From positions 248,001 through 312,000 of the forward strand of contig NZ_JALKAP010000004.1 of the NCBI RefSeq assembly GCF_023016045.1: 64,000 nucleotides of DNA. Reading direction: 5' to 3'. The notes under the pieces are model-generated. The model saw only the letters and a program-made list of their open reading frames with translations. It had not been told where the DNA came from and made no database searches. Below, in pieces: positions 1 to 9,056 of this stretch; positions within the stretch are counted from its first letter, which is position 1, and every line of letters begins with the position of its first letter. This stretch comes from Marinobacter sp. S6332 (GTDB lineage: Bacteria > Pseudomonadota > Gammaproteobacteria > Pseudomonadales > Oleiphilaceae). The translations under genes and the position numbers were made by a program.

Positions 1-69
1 AGACGCGACGCGCAGTGTCGCACCGTGACCATACATTAAGGTTACTGATGCGGAAGCTACATGGCTCAT
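1..69 (-). CDS. possible 5' end of a gene leaving the window
   Basis: Reading leftward from an ATG at 69-67 there are 23 codons with no stop before the window edge (starting M-S-H-V-A-S-A-S). A GAGGA sequence about 7 bases upstream of the ATG would serve as ribosome binding site. Too little is present to recognise a family. It would be divergent from the small secreted-protein gene to its right. It could equally be a chance open frame. Confidence 0.3.
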   Translation of the reverse strand, partial: MSHVASASVTLMYGHGATLRVAS

Positions 70-183
70 AAACATTCCTCAATCAAATCGTTAACCACTG
101 TGAAATGAATGCAATAGCTCTATGAGAACCGTGCCGAAAGTGTACTATTGGTTAGTAACCACATGATCCTAAGGCGTATCTCC

Positions 184-522
184 ATGAAAAATAAAGTGAT
201 CGCAGCAATAGCTGTCTCAATATTTTGTATAGCAGGAACCGCTCAGGCTCGATGTGTGGGTCCCGTTGTGAACGGCGACTGCCTGGGCACTGAGGTCGGA
301 ACCTATAACTCCAACTCCTATGGCAGCTCATCTAATGATCAAAATCGTTACAGAAGTAACTCTGGCGCCGAATACCAGTACGATTTGAACAGGCCCGGTG
401 ACAATATCCGCTACCAGTACGACTATGACGCTCAGCGCCGGGATAGCATGAGTGCCAGCCCGAGGCGTAATCTGGATAAGCGCTCCGGCCAGAAAGGCGG
501 TGGAATTTATAATAGTTGGTAA
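184..522 (+). CDS. small secreted hypothetical protein
   Basis: A 112-residue protein I do not recognise. Starting at the ATG at 184 it has a clear signal peptide: Met-Lys-Asn-Lys, a hydrophobic stretch, then A-Q-A before the mature start at about residue 23. A longer frame opens at 148 but would put 12 polar residues ahead of the signal, and AAGG about 10 bases upstream favours 184. The mature part has two Cys close together (about residues 24 and 32), then a low-complexity, Tyr/Asn/Ser/Arg-rich tail with repeated Y-Q-Y and N-R-Y patterns. It is probably periplasmic or extracellular; the function is unknown. Confidence 0.6.
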   Translation: MKNKVIAAIAVSIFCIAGTAQARCVGPVVNGDCLGTEVGTYNSNSYGSSSNDQNRYRSNSGAEYQYDLNRPGDNIRYQYDYDAQRRDSMSASPRRNLDKRSGQKGGGIYNSW

Positions 523-862
523 ATGCTCTGGTCAAACATGTTGGTGGTGCAACTGGCTTGCTAGTTCAATCTAGACAGGTACTCGGAACAGCTCCAGCCT
601 TTGCAGGCTCCAAATTTCAGGGTCTGGGCTGCTGATAATAGGGGTTATGGTAAATCCAGTGTTGCTCCCGAACGCTCTTATCTCACCTCGACTATTCTTA
701 GTTTTGAGGTGTCCCGGATTTCCGGGGGTATCCGTGCGAGCTGAAGCTCGGTCTACTTTATAACCGATACGGAGGTTTGAATTGGTCGCAAAGCGGACAC
801 TCAGGCGGATAAACTACGACTTGCCCCTGGAGAAAATCAGCCTCTTTTTAGGAATGTCCGCA
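523..862. other. intergenic region without a convincing gene
   Basis: These 340 bases hold no supported gene. There are only small dyads: AGCCT-TTGC-AGGCT at 596-609, a possible weak terminator for the upstream gene, then CCGGA-TT-TCCGG and GAGCT-GA-AGCTC further right. No clear T-tract follows any of them. Confidence 0.5.
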
Positions 863-1183
863 CTAATGGGGCAGAACCCCTAGCTGAGTTTCACTGCTTC
901 GATTAATCATCCCCATTGTCAGTTGCATACCAAACTTTCGAAGAATCTTATTGATCGTTCGAACAGTGCCCGACTCTGGGTCCCTCTCAATCGCAGAGAT
1001 AGTCGTGGCAGAAAACCCCGTAAGTCTTCCGAATTGCTTCTGGCTCAACCCTGTGAACTTCAGGCGAAACCGACGAAGGGCCTGACCCAGGTGAATTTTT
1101 CCGGCTTCGAGCTCTGCAAAGGTCTGTTCTCGAATCAGTGACCGTTCGTTTGGCGTTAGCGGTGTTCGTTTCAATTTAGGCAT
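863..1183 (-). CDS. hipB: HipB-like antitoxin, XRE-family DNA-binding protein
   Basis: This 106-residue protein is the probable antitoxin and transcriptional repressor of the adjacent HipA-type kinase. Residues about 45-90 form a helix-turn-helix of the XRE/Cro type (LSQKQFGRLTGFSATTISAIER), and the N-terminus is basic. A GTG at 1201 opens the frame earlier, but the ATG at 1183 has GGGAG about 12 bases upstream and gives a normal N-terminus. The gene begins 24 bases after the hipA stop, so the two are one transcript with the toxin gene first. The usual order is hipB then hipA. HipB dimers typically bind palindromes ahead of the operon, and two such palindromes lie upstream of hipA here. Confidence 0.8.
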   Translation of the reverse strand: MPKLKRTPLTPNERSLIREQTFAELEAGKIHLGQALRRFRLKFTGLSQKQFGRLTGFSATTISAIERDPESGTVRTINKILRKFGMQLTMGMINRSSETQLGVLPH

Positions 1184-1207
1184 GCTTAATACACTCCCCA
1201 CTATAAC

Positions 1208-2560
1208 TCAGCACGGATACAACAAGCGTTCCAGCTGATCATGCACCAATTCCGGCTCATGCATTCTGATCGCAATATGATTCAGCACTGCGTCCGGAGC
1301 TCCATACCGCTTCAAGCCAGCCTTCATGTCCATCAACTTCAGCAGCTCACCTTCCATGATGCTCGCAGCTGCGTTGGGATTAACAGCAAGCTCCTCCAGA
1401 ATCAGCGAATAATCTGGATTCCGCCGTTGGTCCAGCAGGTGATGTGGCCACCATGTAGACATCGCGATCGATTCAGGGTCCAACACCATAGGGGCTATGT
1501 CATAGGCCGGCGCCAACTCAATATCATGACCTCGCTTAATCAGTGACGTGTTGCGACCGTGGTTGTCGCGATTACCTGTTGCGGTGTTCAAAACATCCCG
1601 AACCAGGTAATCCGCGAGCAGAGCATCTTTGTCCTCAGGCTTGGTCACACAGTTCTGGAGTTTCCGGATCACGTCGACGTGATCCAGGCGAGCACCGTCG
1701 CCGATCATGCCCATCATTGAATAAACAGACTCTATTCCATGACGCAAGATGCCTTCTTGCCTAACTTCTCGGTCAAAACGCGGTAACCAGAGAGCAACAT
1801 TGCCGTAGAAGTCATCGAAAGCAGCCCCGGTGATGGAGTTAAAGCCCTGCTCCTCAAGGAACTGGTAAACAGCGGCCTCACCCTCAAGTACCCAAATATC
1901 GTCGCTGGTCCTCTTTCCCCTCGGAAATTTAACCAGCCAGTGCCGGGCAATCTCTTCGTCAGGAATGGTTCCCTCAAGCGCATACCGGCCATAATGGTTT
2001 TCAACAAACAAAAGCTTGGGCGCGTCACCCCCGGCGCCCGTTGCGCCACCAATTGCAACATGCAGGCTGTGCGCATACTGGATAAGGCTATCGGCCCGGG
2101 TACACACTTCTTCACGGTCGAATAGGACAACCTCTGACCTTGCAACTTCAGACTCGAACGCTTCCGCCGCCTCTTTTATTCGCATGTTACCGACTGGACC
2201 GACACAACCCTCAGCCAAGAGCTGGTAATCGATTCGATGCTCGGGGTCGCGATCATATCCAAGGCTTTTAATCCAGTGTCGGCGACCAGCTCCCTGGGGA
2301 ATGATGTCTCTAAGGATCGGGACAATCTCACCATTCATGTAGTCGCCGGCCAAAATGCAGGGCAAATTCACTCCCACAGCTGTCCGGTCGATCAGATCCT
2401 GATGGTCAAAATCTCCAATTTGCTCCAGAGCTTTCAGAGCGTATTCGATGTCGTAAGAGAATGTCGGGTTGCCTCTGAGACCTTGGTCAGGGTCTCTGAA
2501 TTCGATCACGCCGGCATCATGCCACTGGTTGTCCCAGTGAATTTGGAGGGTAAGGCTCAT
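1208..2560 (-). CDS. hipA: HipA-family serine/threonine kinase toxin
   Basis: A 450-residue HipA-type kinase. In E. coli HipA phosphorylates glutamyl-tRNA synthetase and induces persistence; the target of this homologue is unknown. A Gly-rich segment (GGATGAGGDAPK, about 171-182) corresponds to the phosphate-binding loop. N-R-D-N-H-G-R-N at 330-337 holds the catalytic Asp332 and metal-binding Asn, and A-Y-D-I-A-P at 352-357 holds the second metal-binding Asp354, so the active site looks intact. Length matches the family. ATG at 2560 is the first start after the operator region. It is followed 24 bases later by hipB, an inverted order for this toxin-antitoxin type. Confidence 0.88.
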   Translation of the reverse strand: MSLTLQIHWDNQWHDAGVIEFRDPDQGLRGNPTFSYDIEYALKALEQIGDFDHQDLIDRTAVGVNLPCILAGDYMNGEIVPILRDIIPQGAGRRHWIKSLGYDRDPEHRIDYQLLAEGCVGPVGNMRIKEAAEAFESEVARSEVVLFDREEVCTRADSLIQYAHSLHVAIGGATGAGGDAPKLLFVENHYGRYALEGTIPDEEIARHWLVKFPRGKRTSDDIWVLEGEAAVYQFLEEQGFNSITGAAFDDFYGNVALWLPRFDREVRQEGILRHGIESVYSMMGMIGDGARLDHVDVIRKLQNCVTKPEDKDALLADYLVRDVLNTATGNRDNHGRNTSLIKRGHDIELAPAYDIAPMVLDPESIAMSTWWPHHLLDQRRNPDYSLILEELAVNPNAAASIMEGELLKLMDMKAGLKRYGAPDAVLNHIAIRMHEPELVHDQLERLLYPC

Positions 2561-2577
2561 ACGCGGCCACCATACAT

Positions 2578-2593
2578 TGCAAGAATACTTGCA
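2578..2593. promoter_or_regulatory. palindromic operator 1 of hipAB
   Basis: TGCAAG-AATA-CTTGCA is a perfect 6-bp inverted repeat 18 bases upstream of the hipA start. It shares the TTGCAA/CTTGCA half-site with the second palindrome 23 bases further upstream. Inferred binding site for the HipB repressor. Confidence 0.6.
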
Positions 2594-2615
2594 GCATTAT
2601 TGGACATCGATAGCA

Positions 2616-2639
2616 ATATTGCAATTATACTTGCAATAT
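2616..2639 (-). promoter_or_regulatory. palindromic operator 2 and promoter -10 of hipAB
   Basis: A perfect 9-bp inverted repeat with a 6-base spacer, centred on TATTGCAA-N6-TTGCAATA. On the minus strand the spacer and arm contain an exact TATAAT (plus-strand 2624-2629), the likely -10 box of the hipAB promoter; no good -35 is seen. Repressor binding would cover the promoter, which fits autoregulation by HipB. Confidence 0.65.
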
Positions 2640-2640
2640 A

Positions 2641-2956
2641 GTTCTGGTACTAAAGGAGAGGGAGTGGCCATCAGGATATAGGACATGATGACCTAATCGG
2701 GGAGCTAATTTAGTCCTTTTTTTGCCATGACCTTCTCATAAAAAAACATGACCTGAAGTGTTTTCGCCTGTTTGCTCGGTGTTCCTGACACCATTGGAAA
2801 TTCCGTCTGACTTCCGGAATGCTGAGAAGGAGTCGAACTTAACGGCATAACTCAGGAGTGAGAGGTCCAGCGATTGGCGGCGGGGCACTGGCGAAATACC
2901 AAGAGTGGAAAACGTTAATCACAGTGTGCCCTAATATAGCGTCGGCTATAGAGGTA
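2641..2956. other. intergenic region between hipAB promoter and receptor gene end
   Basis: No gene is supported in these 316 bases. A 6-bp dyad ATTCCG-N9-CGGAAT at 2800-2820 and GGTGT-N5-ACACC at 2780-2794 could act as weak terminators for the receptor gene, which reads leftward into the region, but neither has a strong T-tract. Confidence 0.45.
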
Positions 2957-5092
2957 TTAGAAAGAGTAAGCGACGGACGCCTCCACCATTCTTTCCTCTC
3001 CAAACCAACAGTTAGCGCTATCGAAGCAGCTGTAGTAGCGCTCGTTGGTGAGGTTGTTAATAGACACACCAACCTCTGTACCTTTTAAAGTGCGTGCTAA
3101 CTGGCCCACGTCATAACGCAGGGCGATGTCCAGAAGGGTGGCGTCAGGAACCTTGCCTGCGTTGGTGCTCGCGTCGTATTCAGCCTCGCCAATATAGCGG
3201 GCACCGATGCCTGCAATTAAGCCATTCAAGGCTCCTTGGTCAAAGCTATAGTCGGCCCAGCCAGACAACAGGTGTTTGGGAACCCAAACCGGTGTTTTGC
3301 CTTCCAAACCAGTGTTGTCTTTAGTGACCTCTACGTCTTGGAATGTGTAGCTTAGAGTCAGTAGCAAGTTATCCAAAGGCTGGGTCAGTGTTTCCAGCTC
3401 TACGCCTTGCGAGCGCACGGCACCTGCCTGAATCTTGTCATAGGGGCCGCCAGCTGGATCACGGGTTGGTACGTTATCTTTGGTGACTTGGTAAAACGCC
3501 AGATTGGCATGGGTGCGTTGGTCTGGAGACTGATACTTTACGCCCAGTTCCCATTGGTCGCCGGTGGAAACATCAAATTCATTGCCGTTTCGATCCCGTC
3601 CAGTCTGTGGTTCGAAGCTTTCAGCGTAGTTGAGGTAGGGTGAGAGACCGTTTGCGGCTTGGTACATGATTCCAGCACGTGCGGAGATGTTGTTCTGATC
3701 AAGTTTTGCATCGACGGCTGTGCCGTACTGCTTTCCGTTTTCCGTACCCGTGAAATCATCCCAACGTACGCCGCCGATTAGCACAACTCGGTCGATTCTG
3801 ACCTGATCTTGTAAGTATACGCCTAGCTGTTTTTTATCAATCGTGAAGTCAGATGAATACGGCGTGTTTGTAATGTTGATGGTTGAGCGTGAAATTTGCT
3901 GATGATTTGGATTGAAAAGGTCAATGGAGGGGGCGCCACTTCCGCCGGCCGTATCCTCATAGATGACATCTGATTTCAAACTTAGATAGTCAAACCCGAC
4001 CAGCAGATTGTGTTCGACAGCGCCGATTTGAAAGCGCCCCGAAACTTGATTGTCAATCGTGAAGCCAGTGGTTGCTTCGTCTGTCAGATAAGCTTCCCGC
4101 GAGAGGGTTCGCCCGTCAGCGGCCAATCCGGTGCCATAAGTGTTGGTTTGAAACGCGCTGGCATCGGTGTAGCGAAAATTCTGCAGAAAATTCCAGTTGT
4201 TATTGATGTTGTGGTTAATTTTATAGCCTGCCAGAAGAACCTCTTTGTTAAACTGATTCCAGTTGGAGTCACCAGAGAACGCATCGGTATCCAGCTCACC
4301 ATTTTGATTCGGTAGAAAAAGACCGGATGCCGGAAGGGATGTGTAAATGCCCATCTCAGGGTCTTTCTGATAATACAGGTTAAAATTCACCAGAGTTTTA
4401 TCGCTAATCTGCCAATCTAGGGAGGGCGCTACCATGTAGCGTTCTTCTTCCGCAGTTGCCGCTTGTCCGTCTCGGGTGCGGGCAAGCCCGACTAGGCTGT
4501 AGGACAGATCCGAGTCTCCCAGTTGGCCGTTACTTTCAACCGATGCTTCATTCAAGTTGCGCGATCCGGTGGCCAATTCAATTGTATTGGATGAACCGGC
4601 GGTCGGTTTTTGGCTGATTAGATTAACCATGCCTCCTGGCGGCATGGAGCCATACAGAGTTGAGGTAGGCCCACGAAAAACCTCTACTTGCTCAACAGCT
4701 AACAAATCGATTTGCGGTTGAAGGTTCCAATCGTTGTAGAGCAGTTGCATGCCATCGTAATAGTTTTGGTAATTAATAAATCCACGAATGCTGAACAGGT
4801 CAAGACGGCCGACAGCTCCGCCTCGCAGCTCTGTGTTGACGCCCGGCGAGTAGCGAAGTGCGGCTGCGACAGAGTCTGCATCGCGCATGTCCAGCGTTTG
4901 CTGATCCAGTATCGATATACTCTGAGGTGTTTCTTCCGGGCGCAGTGACGTTTTGGTGGCGGTGCTGCGATAGGTGTCGCCGTAAACCGCCAACTCGTCC
5001 AGTTCCATAACCTCGTTTGCAAGAACGACTGAACTGCTACCAGCACTCGCCGCAATGGCCAGTATTGAGGAAGCCAACAAAGATTTTTTCAT
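2957..5092 (-). CDS. TonB-dependent siderophore receptor
   Basis: A 711-residue outer-membrane receptor for ferric siderophores. It has a signal peptide (residues 1-25, cut after V-L-A), a plug domain (about 50-160, with P-Q-S-I-S-I and a receptor-typical V-E-V-F-R-G-P-T-S-T-L-Y-G motif), and a beta barrel to the C-terminal Phe. The late Y-Y-S-C-x5-C-W-F-G-E-E-R motif is typical of FhuA/FpvA-type hydroxamate or mixed siderophore receptors. Two overlapping Fur-box matches lie about 50-70 bases upstream of its ATG. It follows an AraC-type regulator on the same strand, probably its activator. The exact siderophore cannot be told from sequence. Confidence 0.92.
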   Translation of the reverse strand: MKKSLLASSILAIAASAGSSSVVLANEVMELDELAVYGDTYRSTATKTSLRPEETPQSISILDQQTLDMRDADSVAAALRYSPGVNTELRGGAVGRLDLFSIRGFINYQNYYDGMQLLYNDWNLQPQIDLLAVEQVEVFRGPTSTLYGSMPPGGMVNLISQKPTAGSSNTIELATGSRNLNEASVESNGQLGDSDLSYSLVGLARTRDGQAATAEEERYMVAPSLDWQISDKTLVNFNLYYQKDPEMGIYTSLPASGLFLPNQNGELDTDAFSGDSNWNQFNKEVLLAGYKINHNINNNWNFLQNFRYTDASAFQTNTYGTGLAADGRTLSREAYLTDEATTGFTIDNQVSGRFQIGAVEHNLLVGFDYLSLKSDVIYEDTAGGSGAPSIDLFNPNHQQISRSTINITNTPYSSDFTIDKKQLGVYLQDQVRIDRVVLIGGVRWDDFTGTENGKQYGTAVDAKLDQNNISARAGIMYQAANGLSPYLNYAESFEPQTGRDRNGNEFDVSTGDQWELGVKYQSPDQRTHANLAFYQVTKDNVPTRDPAGGPYDKIQAGAVRSQGVELETLTQPLDNLLLTLSYTFQDVEVTKDNTGLEGKTPVWVPKHLLSGWADYSFDQGALNGLIAGIGARYIGEAEYDASTNAGKVPDATLLDIALRYDVGQLARTLKGTEVGVSINNLTNERYYSCFDSANCWFGEERMVEASVAYSF

Positions 5093-5141
5093 GGTTAAGC
5101 CCCGTAATATTCAGAATCAGGCAGGATTGTTTGTTGCCAAT

Positions 5142-5164
5142 ATAATGCGAATCATTATCATTAT
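5142..5164 (-). promoter_or_regulatory. Fur box of the siderophore receptor gene
   Basis: On the minus strand the sequence is ATAATGATAATGATTCGC followed by ATTAT. Two overlapping registers each match the 19-bp Fur consensus (GATAATGATAATCATTATC) at 15 positions. It sits between the AraC-type gene and the receptor gene, about 50 bases before the receptor start, so the receptor should be iron-repressed. Confidence 0.75.
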
Positions 5165-5185
5165 ATTTGGTTGTGAGGGCGATAC

Positions 5186-6100
5186 TTAACAGTTTGGTGC
5201 ATCCCATGAAATCAATGGTCTGGAGAGCTTTACCGGTATCCAGTATTCCATAGACACCTCAGGTGCCGAAGGTGTCAGGCCGGGCGGGTATATTTCAAGA
5301 TCGTAGGCGTGAAGTGCTTCGCAACCGGAGTTTGGTAGCCAAGCTTGAAAGAACCATTTGAGAATATCTGGCAAAGAGAGCAGTGGGCCATGAAATGCAA
5401 TCACTACATAATTTTGACCGGGTACTGTGATGCAATTTAGCCCGCCTGTTTTTGGCAGTTCTAGAGCTTCAGTTCCAGCAAGATAGGTGAGGGGTTCGTT
5501 GGAGCCTCCGCCAACGTCGATTACACCAATTCTGGAGTGTTCAGAGTCTGGGCTGCTGGCTTTGCTAAACTGTTGCCATAAAAGGGGAAGTTTCTCATGG
5601 AAGTCAGGGGCGCTTGAAAATAGGCCGTTCACTTGGGCCGCAACACCTGCAACGGTGAACGTAGGTCGGTAATCAAGGCGAATATCAGGAACTCGCGAGC
5701 GCAATGACTCTGGGGGAAGCAGGTCTGGATGGCACGACATTGGCGCTTTCAGTAAGCAGGGTAGTCCGCGCTGGCGGTATTTGTTAGGTGCGCAGCCAAA
5801 GTGCTGCTTGAAGCTCCGGCTGAAACTAATATCACAGCTGAAACCGCAGGCAAGCGCAATGTCGATCATGCGCTGACTGGTAAACAGCAGCATCTCGGCA
5901 GCTTGACTAAGGCGTAGTTCTCGCACGTAGCGGCCCAAAGATAGGCCTGTTTGGTGGGTGAATATCCGATTGAATTGCCAGCGGGATAGGCCGCAGCGCT
6001 GCGCCAGAGCAGGCACGGCTAATGGCTTATCCAGATTAAGGTGGACATGGTCGAGTACTTGTTGAATTTTATGTAGCTGTATACGCCGATTGCTCTCCAT
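5186..6100 (-). CDS. AraC-family regulator with GyrI-like effector domain
   Basis: A 304-residue regulator. The DNA-binding part is N-terminal: two helix-turn-helix units in residues about 10-108, with the second ending F-G-C-A-P-N-K-Y-R-Q-R, close to the family signature. Residues about 140-295 look like a GyrI/Rob-type small-molecule binding domain. Domain order is as in Rob. It lies just upstream of the siderophore receptor and has its own Fur-box match, so it is probably an iron-responsive activator of siderophore uptake. Start at the ATG at 6100. Confidence 0.85.
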   Translation of the reverse strand: MESNRRIQLHKIQQVLDHVHLNLDKPLAVPALAQRCGLSRWQFNRIFTHQTGLSLGRYVRELRLSQAAEMLLFTSQRMIDIALACGFSCDISFSRSFKQHFGCAPNKYRQRGLPCLLKAPMSCHPDLLPPESLRSRVPDIRLDYRPTFTVAGVAAQVNGLFSSAPDFHEKLPLLWQQFSKASSPDSEHSRIGVIDVGGGSNEPLTYLAGTEALELPKTGGLNCITVPGQNYVVIAFHGPLLSLPDILKWFFQAWLPNSGCEALHAYDLEIYPPGLTPSAPEVSMEYWIPVKLSRPLISWDAPNC

Positions 6101-6141
6101 TTAACCTCATACTTTGGCTGGAGGTTCTAAGTAAATGAGGA

Positions 6142-6160
6142 GGCAATGATAATCATTTGC
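6142..6160 (-). promoter_or_regulatory. Fur box of the AraC-type regulator gene
   Basis: GGCAATGATAATCATTTGC matches the 19-bp Fur consensus at 15 positions and contains a perfect AATGAT-A-ATCATT dyad. It is about 42 bases upstream of the regulator start. Confidence 0.75.
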
Positions 6161-6308
6161 GGAAAAAATTGTAGTAGTAAATTATCGTTTTGATGGAGGG
6201 AGTTTTTTTGGATACGCAAGCTGGGGCCATTCAAAGCAGCTTCACTTCGCCACATTGGGAGGTGTGTACCCGAAAAGTTCCGGTGCTCGGAAAAAATCCG
6301 ATTAACTA

Positions 6309-7622
6309 CTACTGCAACTCGTTGGCAAAGCGTTCAACAGCATCTACCACCTGTTTTGCGCCTTCCTGAATTTCTACAATCACGGCACCGGCTTGATTGG
6401 CCAGTTCCAAGCCTTGTTCTGCTTTCTCGCGCGTGCTGAGCATCTCGCGCATGACATCATCTGAGAGCACTTGGTTTTTTTCGACTACGCTAACAATCTC
6501 TTCTGTAGCCTTGCTGGTTCGAGCTGCCAACTGCCGCACTTCGTCAGCAACCACCGCAAATCCACGCCCCTGTTCGCCTGCTCTGGCGGCCTCAATGGCG
6601 GCATTTAGTGCCAGCAGGTTTGTCTGCTCTGCAATTCCACCGATGGTCTGCACGATGGAGTTTATCTGAAGAGACTGTTCGCTCAACGCTTCAATGCTTT
6701 CAGTGGTTGCCTGCATTTGCGTAGCAATCTGCTGCATGGTCCCAACTGTCTTTTGGACAACAGCCGTGCCCTTCTGGGCGCTTACATCCGTTTGTTGTGA
6801 AACTTCGTATGCTACGTTTGCGCCGTCCCTGACTTCAGCTTCCCGTGCCACTTGGTCAGTTACCACAGATGCAAATTTCACAACTTTACATAGGTTATCT
6901 TCGGCATCGTAGACCGGGTTATAGGTAGCTTCCAGCCATACCTCTGACCCACGGCTGTCGATTCGCTTGAAGCGGTCAGCCACGAACTCTCCGTTGTTGA
7001 GCTTCGTCCAGAAAGCTGTGTATTCGGGCGAGGCGGCTTCTTCGGGTGTGCAGAAAATACGGTGGTGCTTCCCGACAAGTTGCTCAAGCCGGTAGCCCAT
7101 GGCCTGCAAAAATTGCTCGTTTGCCGTTATCACAGTACCGTCGAGATTAAATTGAACAACCGCGGTGGAGCGAATCAGTGCATCAATGAATGCCTCACTT
7201 TCCTTTGCGCCCTCTATTGTTTCGGTTACGTCGCGGGCATATCCCTGAATGTAATCGAGCTTGCCATCCGTTCCACGCACGGGCAGCCAATGAATGTTTA
7301 ACCAGACCAGAGTACCGTCGGCACCGAAGTATCGGTAATCGTCACTAACAGGCATGAACTCGGCGACTGCCTTGTTAAAGTTGCGAAAACAAGCCAGTTT
7401 CGATACGTAAGTGGGAACAAGTGACGACAAAGGTCGCCCCATGAGTTGTTCCTGCTGATAACCGAGAGCGTCGGCAAATAGCTGGTTTACGGCACAGATG
7501 CAGAAGTCGGAATCTAGTCGTATAGACAGCATGCCTCGATCCATCTGTTGCGTCAGCTGGCGTAGCGCCGCTAATTCTGCACGTTGATCTTCGAGTTCAT
7601 TTTTTAGCTGACGATTAAACAT
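6309..7622 (-). CDS. soluble PAS-PAS methyl-accepting chemoreceptor
   Basis: A 437-residue cytoplasmic chemoreceptor: two PAS domains (about residues 25-135 and 145-255) and a methyl-accepting signalling domain with the conserved hairpin tip ([20 protein letters not shown]). There are no membrane segments or HAMP domain. The layout resembles BdlA, which links redox sensing to biofilm dispersal in Pseudomonas; the ligand here is unknown. A longer frame opens at 7712, inside the upstream reductase gene, but the ATG at 7622 has CTGGAG 8 bases ahead and lies downstream of a sigma28-type promoter. No C-terminal CheR-docking pentapeptide is seen. Confidence 0.88.
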   Translation of the reverse strand: MFNRQLKNELEDQRAELAALRQLTQQMDRGMLSIRLDSDFCICAVNQLFADALGYQQEQLMGRPLSSLVPTYVSKLACFRNFNKAVAEFMPVSDDYRYFGADGTLVWLNIHWLPVRGTDGKLDYIQGYARDVTETIEGAKESEAFIDALIRSTAVVQFNLDGTVITANEQFLQAMGYRLEQLVGKHHRIFCTPEEAASPEYTAFWTKLNNGEFVADRFKRIDSRGSEVWLEATYNPVYDAEDNLCKVVKFASVVTDQVAREAEVRDGANVAYEVSQQTDVSAQKGTAVVQKTVGTMQQIATQMQATTESIEALSEQSLQINSIVQTIGGIAEQTNLLALNAAIEAARAGEQGRGFAVVADEVRQLAARTSKATEEIVSVVEKNQVLSDDVMREMLSTREKAEQGLELANQAGAVIVEIQEGAKQVVDAVERFANELQ

Positions 7623-7653
7623 CCCGAAACTCCAGTTAGATACACCCCCTAAG

Positions 7654-7680
7654 TTAACGGCAGGCAGGGCTGGTACTTGA
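7654..7680 (-). promoter_or_regulatory. sigma28 (FliA)-type promoter of the chemoreceptor gene
   Basis: Reading on the minus strand: TCAAGTAC, 11 bases, GCCGTTAA. The -10 element matches the FliA consensus GCCGATAA at 7 of 8 positions and the -35 begins with TCAAGT, as does the other sigma28-type site in this window. It lies in the 61-base gap between the reductase and chemoreceptor genes, 32 bases before the ATG. Confidence 0.6.
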
Positions 7681-7683
7681 GCG

Positions 7684-8916
7684 CTAGTATTTATGGGCAA
7701 TATCCCCCTCACGCCCCTTCAGCATGTAATCAAAATAGAAGGGAGGCAGGGCGCGCTTCTTAACCTGCCAATAAAATGCAGACTCTTTAAACGGGCTCAA
7801 CGGCAGTGTCGGCGTTACCTTTCCGCCATATATAAACTCTGCAAGCATTACTTTGCCGTACCCCGTTACGATGGGGCAGGAGGTGTAACCGTCGTAGTTT
7901 GCTTTTAGCTGCCCATCGGCAAGCTGGGCCAAAATGTTGGCTGCCGCTACCGGCGATTGCTTGCGAACGGCCGCCGCTGTTTTCGAGGTAGGCAGCGAAC
8001 TGCAATCACCCAAGCTAAACACGTTCTTGAAGTGCACATGCTGTAGTGAGTGTTGGTCTACGTCTACCCAGCCGTCGGCATTTGCCAGCGGGCTGCTTTT
8101 CACTAAATCTGGTGCGCTTTGCGGTGGCGTTACGTGGAGTATGTCAAAGGACTCGGTTATTTCCTGTACATCTCCATTGCCGTCGGTAAAGCGGAATGTG
8201 GCTTCTTTTTTATCACCATTTACGGCAATCAAATTGTGATTCATCAGCAGGCCGATATTGTACCGGCGGGCGACCTTTTCCAAATAGGGAACAAAGTCGG
8301 GAACGCTGAAAAGAGCGCCTCCGGCTGCGTAAAACCTTAACTCACTCTGCCCGGCTATCTGGTTTTTGCGGAAGTAGTCTGCGGCCAGATAGGCGATTTT
8401 CTGGGGTGCGCCTGCGCACTTGATGGGTGCGGGTGGTTGTGTGAAAAAGGCTTTTCCACCTCGGAATTGTTTAATGCATTGCCAGGTGTATTCCGCCAGT
8501 GACGGGTCGTAATTACTACAAACGCCGTTGCGCCCCAGAGTTTCACGCAAGCCATCTATTTTGTCCCAATCCAGCTTCAGTCCCGGCGTTACCACTAAGG
8601 TGTCATAACCCACTATCCGCCCGTCATCCAAGATAACCCGGTTTTTTTCCGGTTGAAGCTCCTGCGCGGCAGCTCTGATCCAACGTGCGCCTTTGGGCAG
8701 TGTTTGGGCCTGAGGGCGAGCAGTCTTCGCGAGTGAATAAGCCCCGCCACCGACTAGCGTGAGGGCAGGTTGATAATAATGAACATCGCTCGGCTCAATA
8801 ATAGCAACATCCAACCCCGGTCTTTGACGAAGCAGGGATGCAGCAACGCTGGTACCTGCCGCGCCTGCACCGATTACGACCACCTGATGTACCTGTGAAG
8901 GTGCGATCTGAGACAT
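7684..8916 (-). CDS. sqr: sulfide:quinone oxidoreductase-like flavoprotein
   Basis: A 410-residue FAD-dependent oxidoreductase that probably oxidises sulfide to sulfane sulfur and passes electrons to quinone at the inner membrane. The dinucleotide-binding motif [10 protein letters not shown] is at residues 13-22. Two cysteines placed as the redox pair are visible: Cys167 in [10 protein letters not shown] and Cys347 in T-S-C-P-I-V. The S-L-G-D-C at 301-305 is the second FAD-contacting segment. The sequence best fits the type II (mitochondrial-like) class. It is divergent from cysJ across a 300-base region with two palindromes. NADH dehydrogenase-like activity is the alternative, but the cysteines argue for sulfide. 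Confidence 0.85.
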   Translation of the reverse strand: MSQIAPSQVHQVVVIGAGAAGTSVAASLLRQRPGLDVAIIEPSDVHYYQPALTLVGGGAYSLAKTARPQAQTLPKGARWIRAAAQELQPEKNRVILDDGRIVGYDTLVVTPGLKLDWDKIDGLRETLGRNGVCSNYDPSLAEYTWQCIKQFRGGKAFFTQPPAPIKCAGAPQKIAYLAADYFRKNQIAGQSELRFYAAGGALFSVPDFVPYLEKVARRYNIGLLMNHNLIAVNGDKKEATFRFTDGNGDVQEITESFDILHVTPPQSAPDLVKSSPLANADGWVDVDQHSLQHVHFKNVFSLGDCSSLPTSKTAAAVRKQSPVAAANILAQLADGQLKANYDGYTSCPIVTGYGKVMLAEFIYGGKVTPTLPLSPFKESAFYWQVKKRALPPFYFDYMLKGREGDIAHKY

Positions 8917-9006
8917 GTTGAATACTCCTTTAAAGGAGCATTTCTTGTGGCTCCTTGGGCGTGGAAATAAGAGGCGCTAGCTTAAAAGGAACTCGTTATT
9001 CTTCGG

Positions 9007-9022
9007 AATGATTAAGATCATT
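9007..9022. promoter_or_regulatory. FNR/CRP-type palindrome
   Basis: AATGAT-TAAG-ATCATT is a perfect dyad. Its core TGAT-N4-ATCA is the inner part of the FNR/Anr site TTGAT-N4-ATCAA, differing only at the outermost T/A. It lies 91 bases upstream of sqr and 195 upstream of cysJ. Oxygen- or NO-responsive control of either gene is an inference. Confidence 0.5.
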
Positions 9023-9039
9023 TCACTTAGAGTCATTTG

Positions 9040-9056
9040 GAATATATTTAATATTC
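9040..9056. promoter_or_regulatory. AT-rich palindrome, possible operator
   Basis: GAATAT-ATTTA-ATATTC is a perfect 6-bp inverted repeat 18 bases to the right of the FNR-type dyad. The regulator is not recognised; a LysR- or ArsR-type site is possible. Confidence 0.4.

Noticed and set aside
1732..2145. 137-codon minus-strand frame inside hipA
   Set aside because: A shadow of hipA, which has intact catalytic motifs in its own frame.
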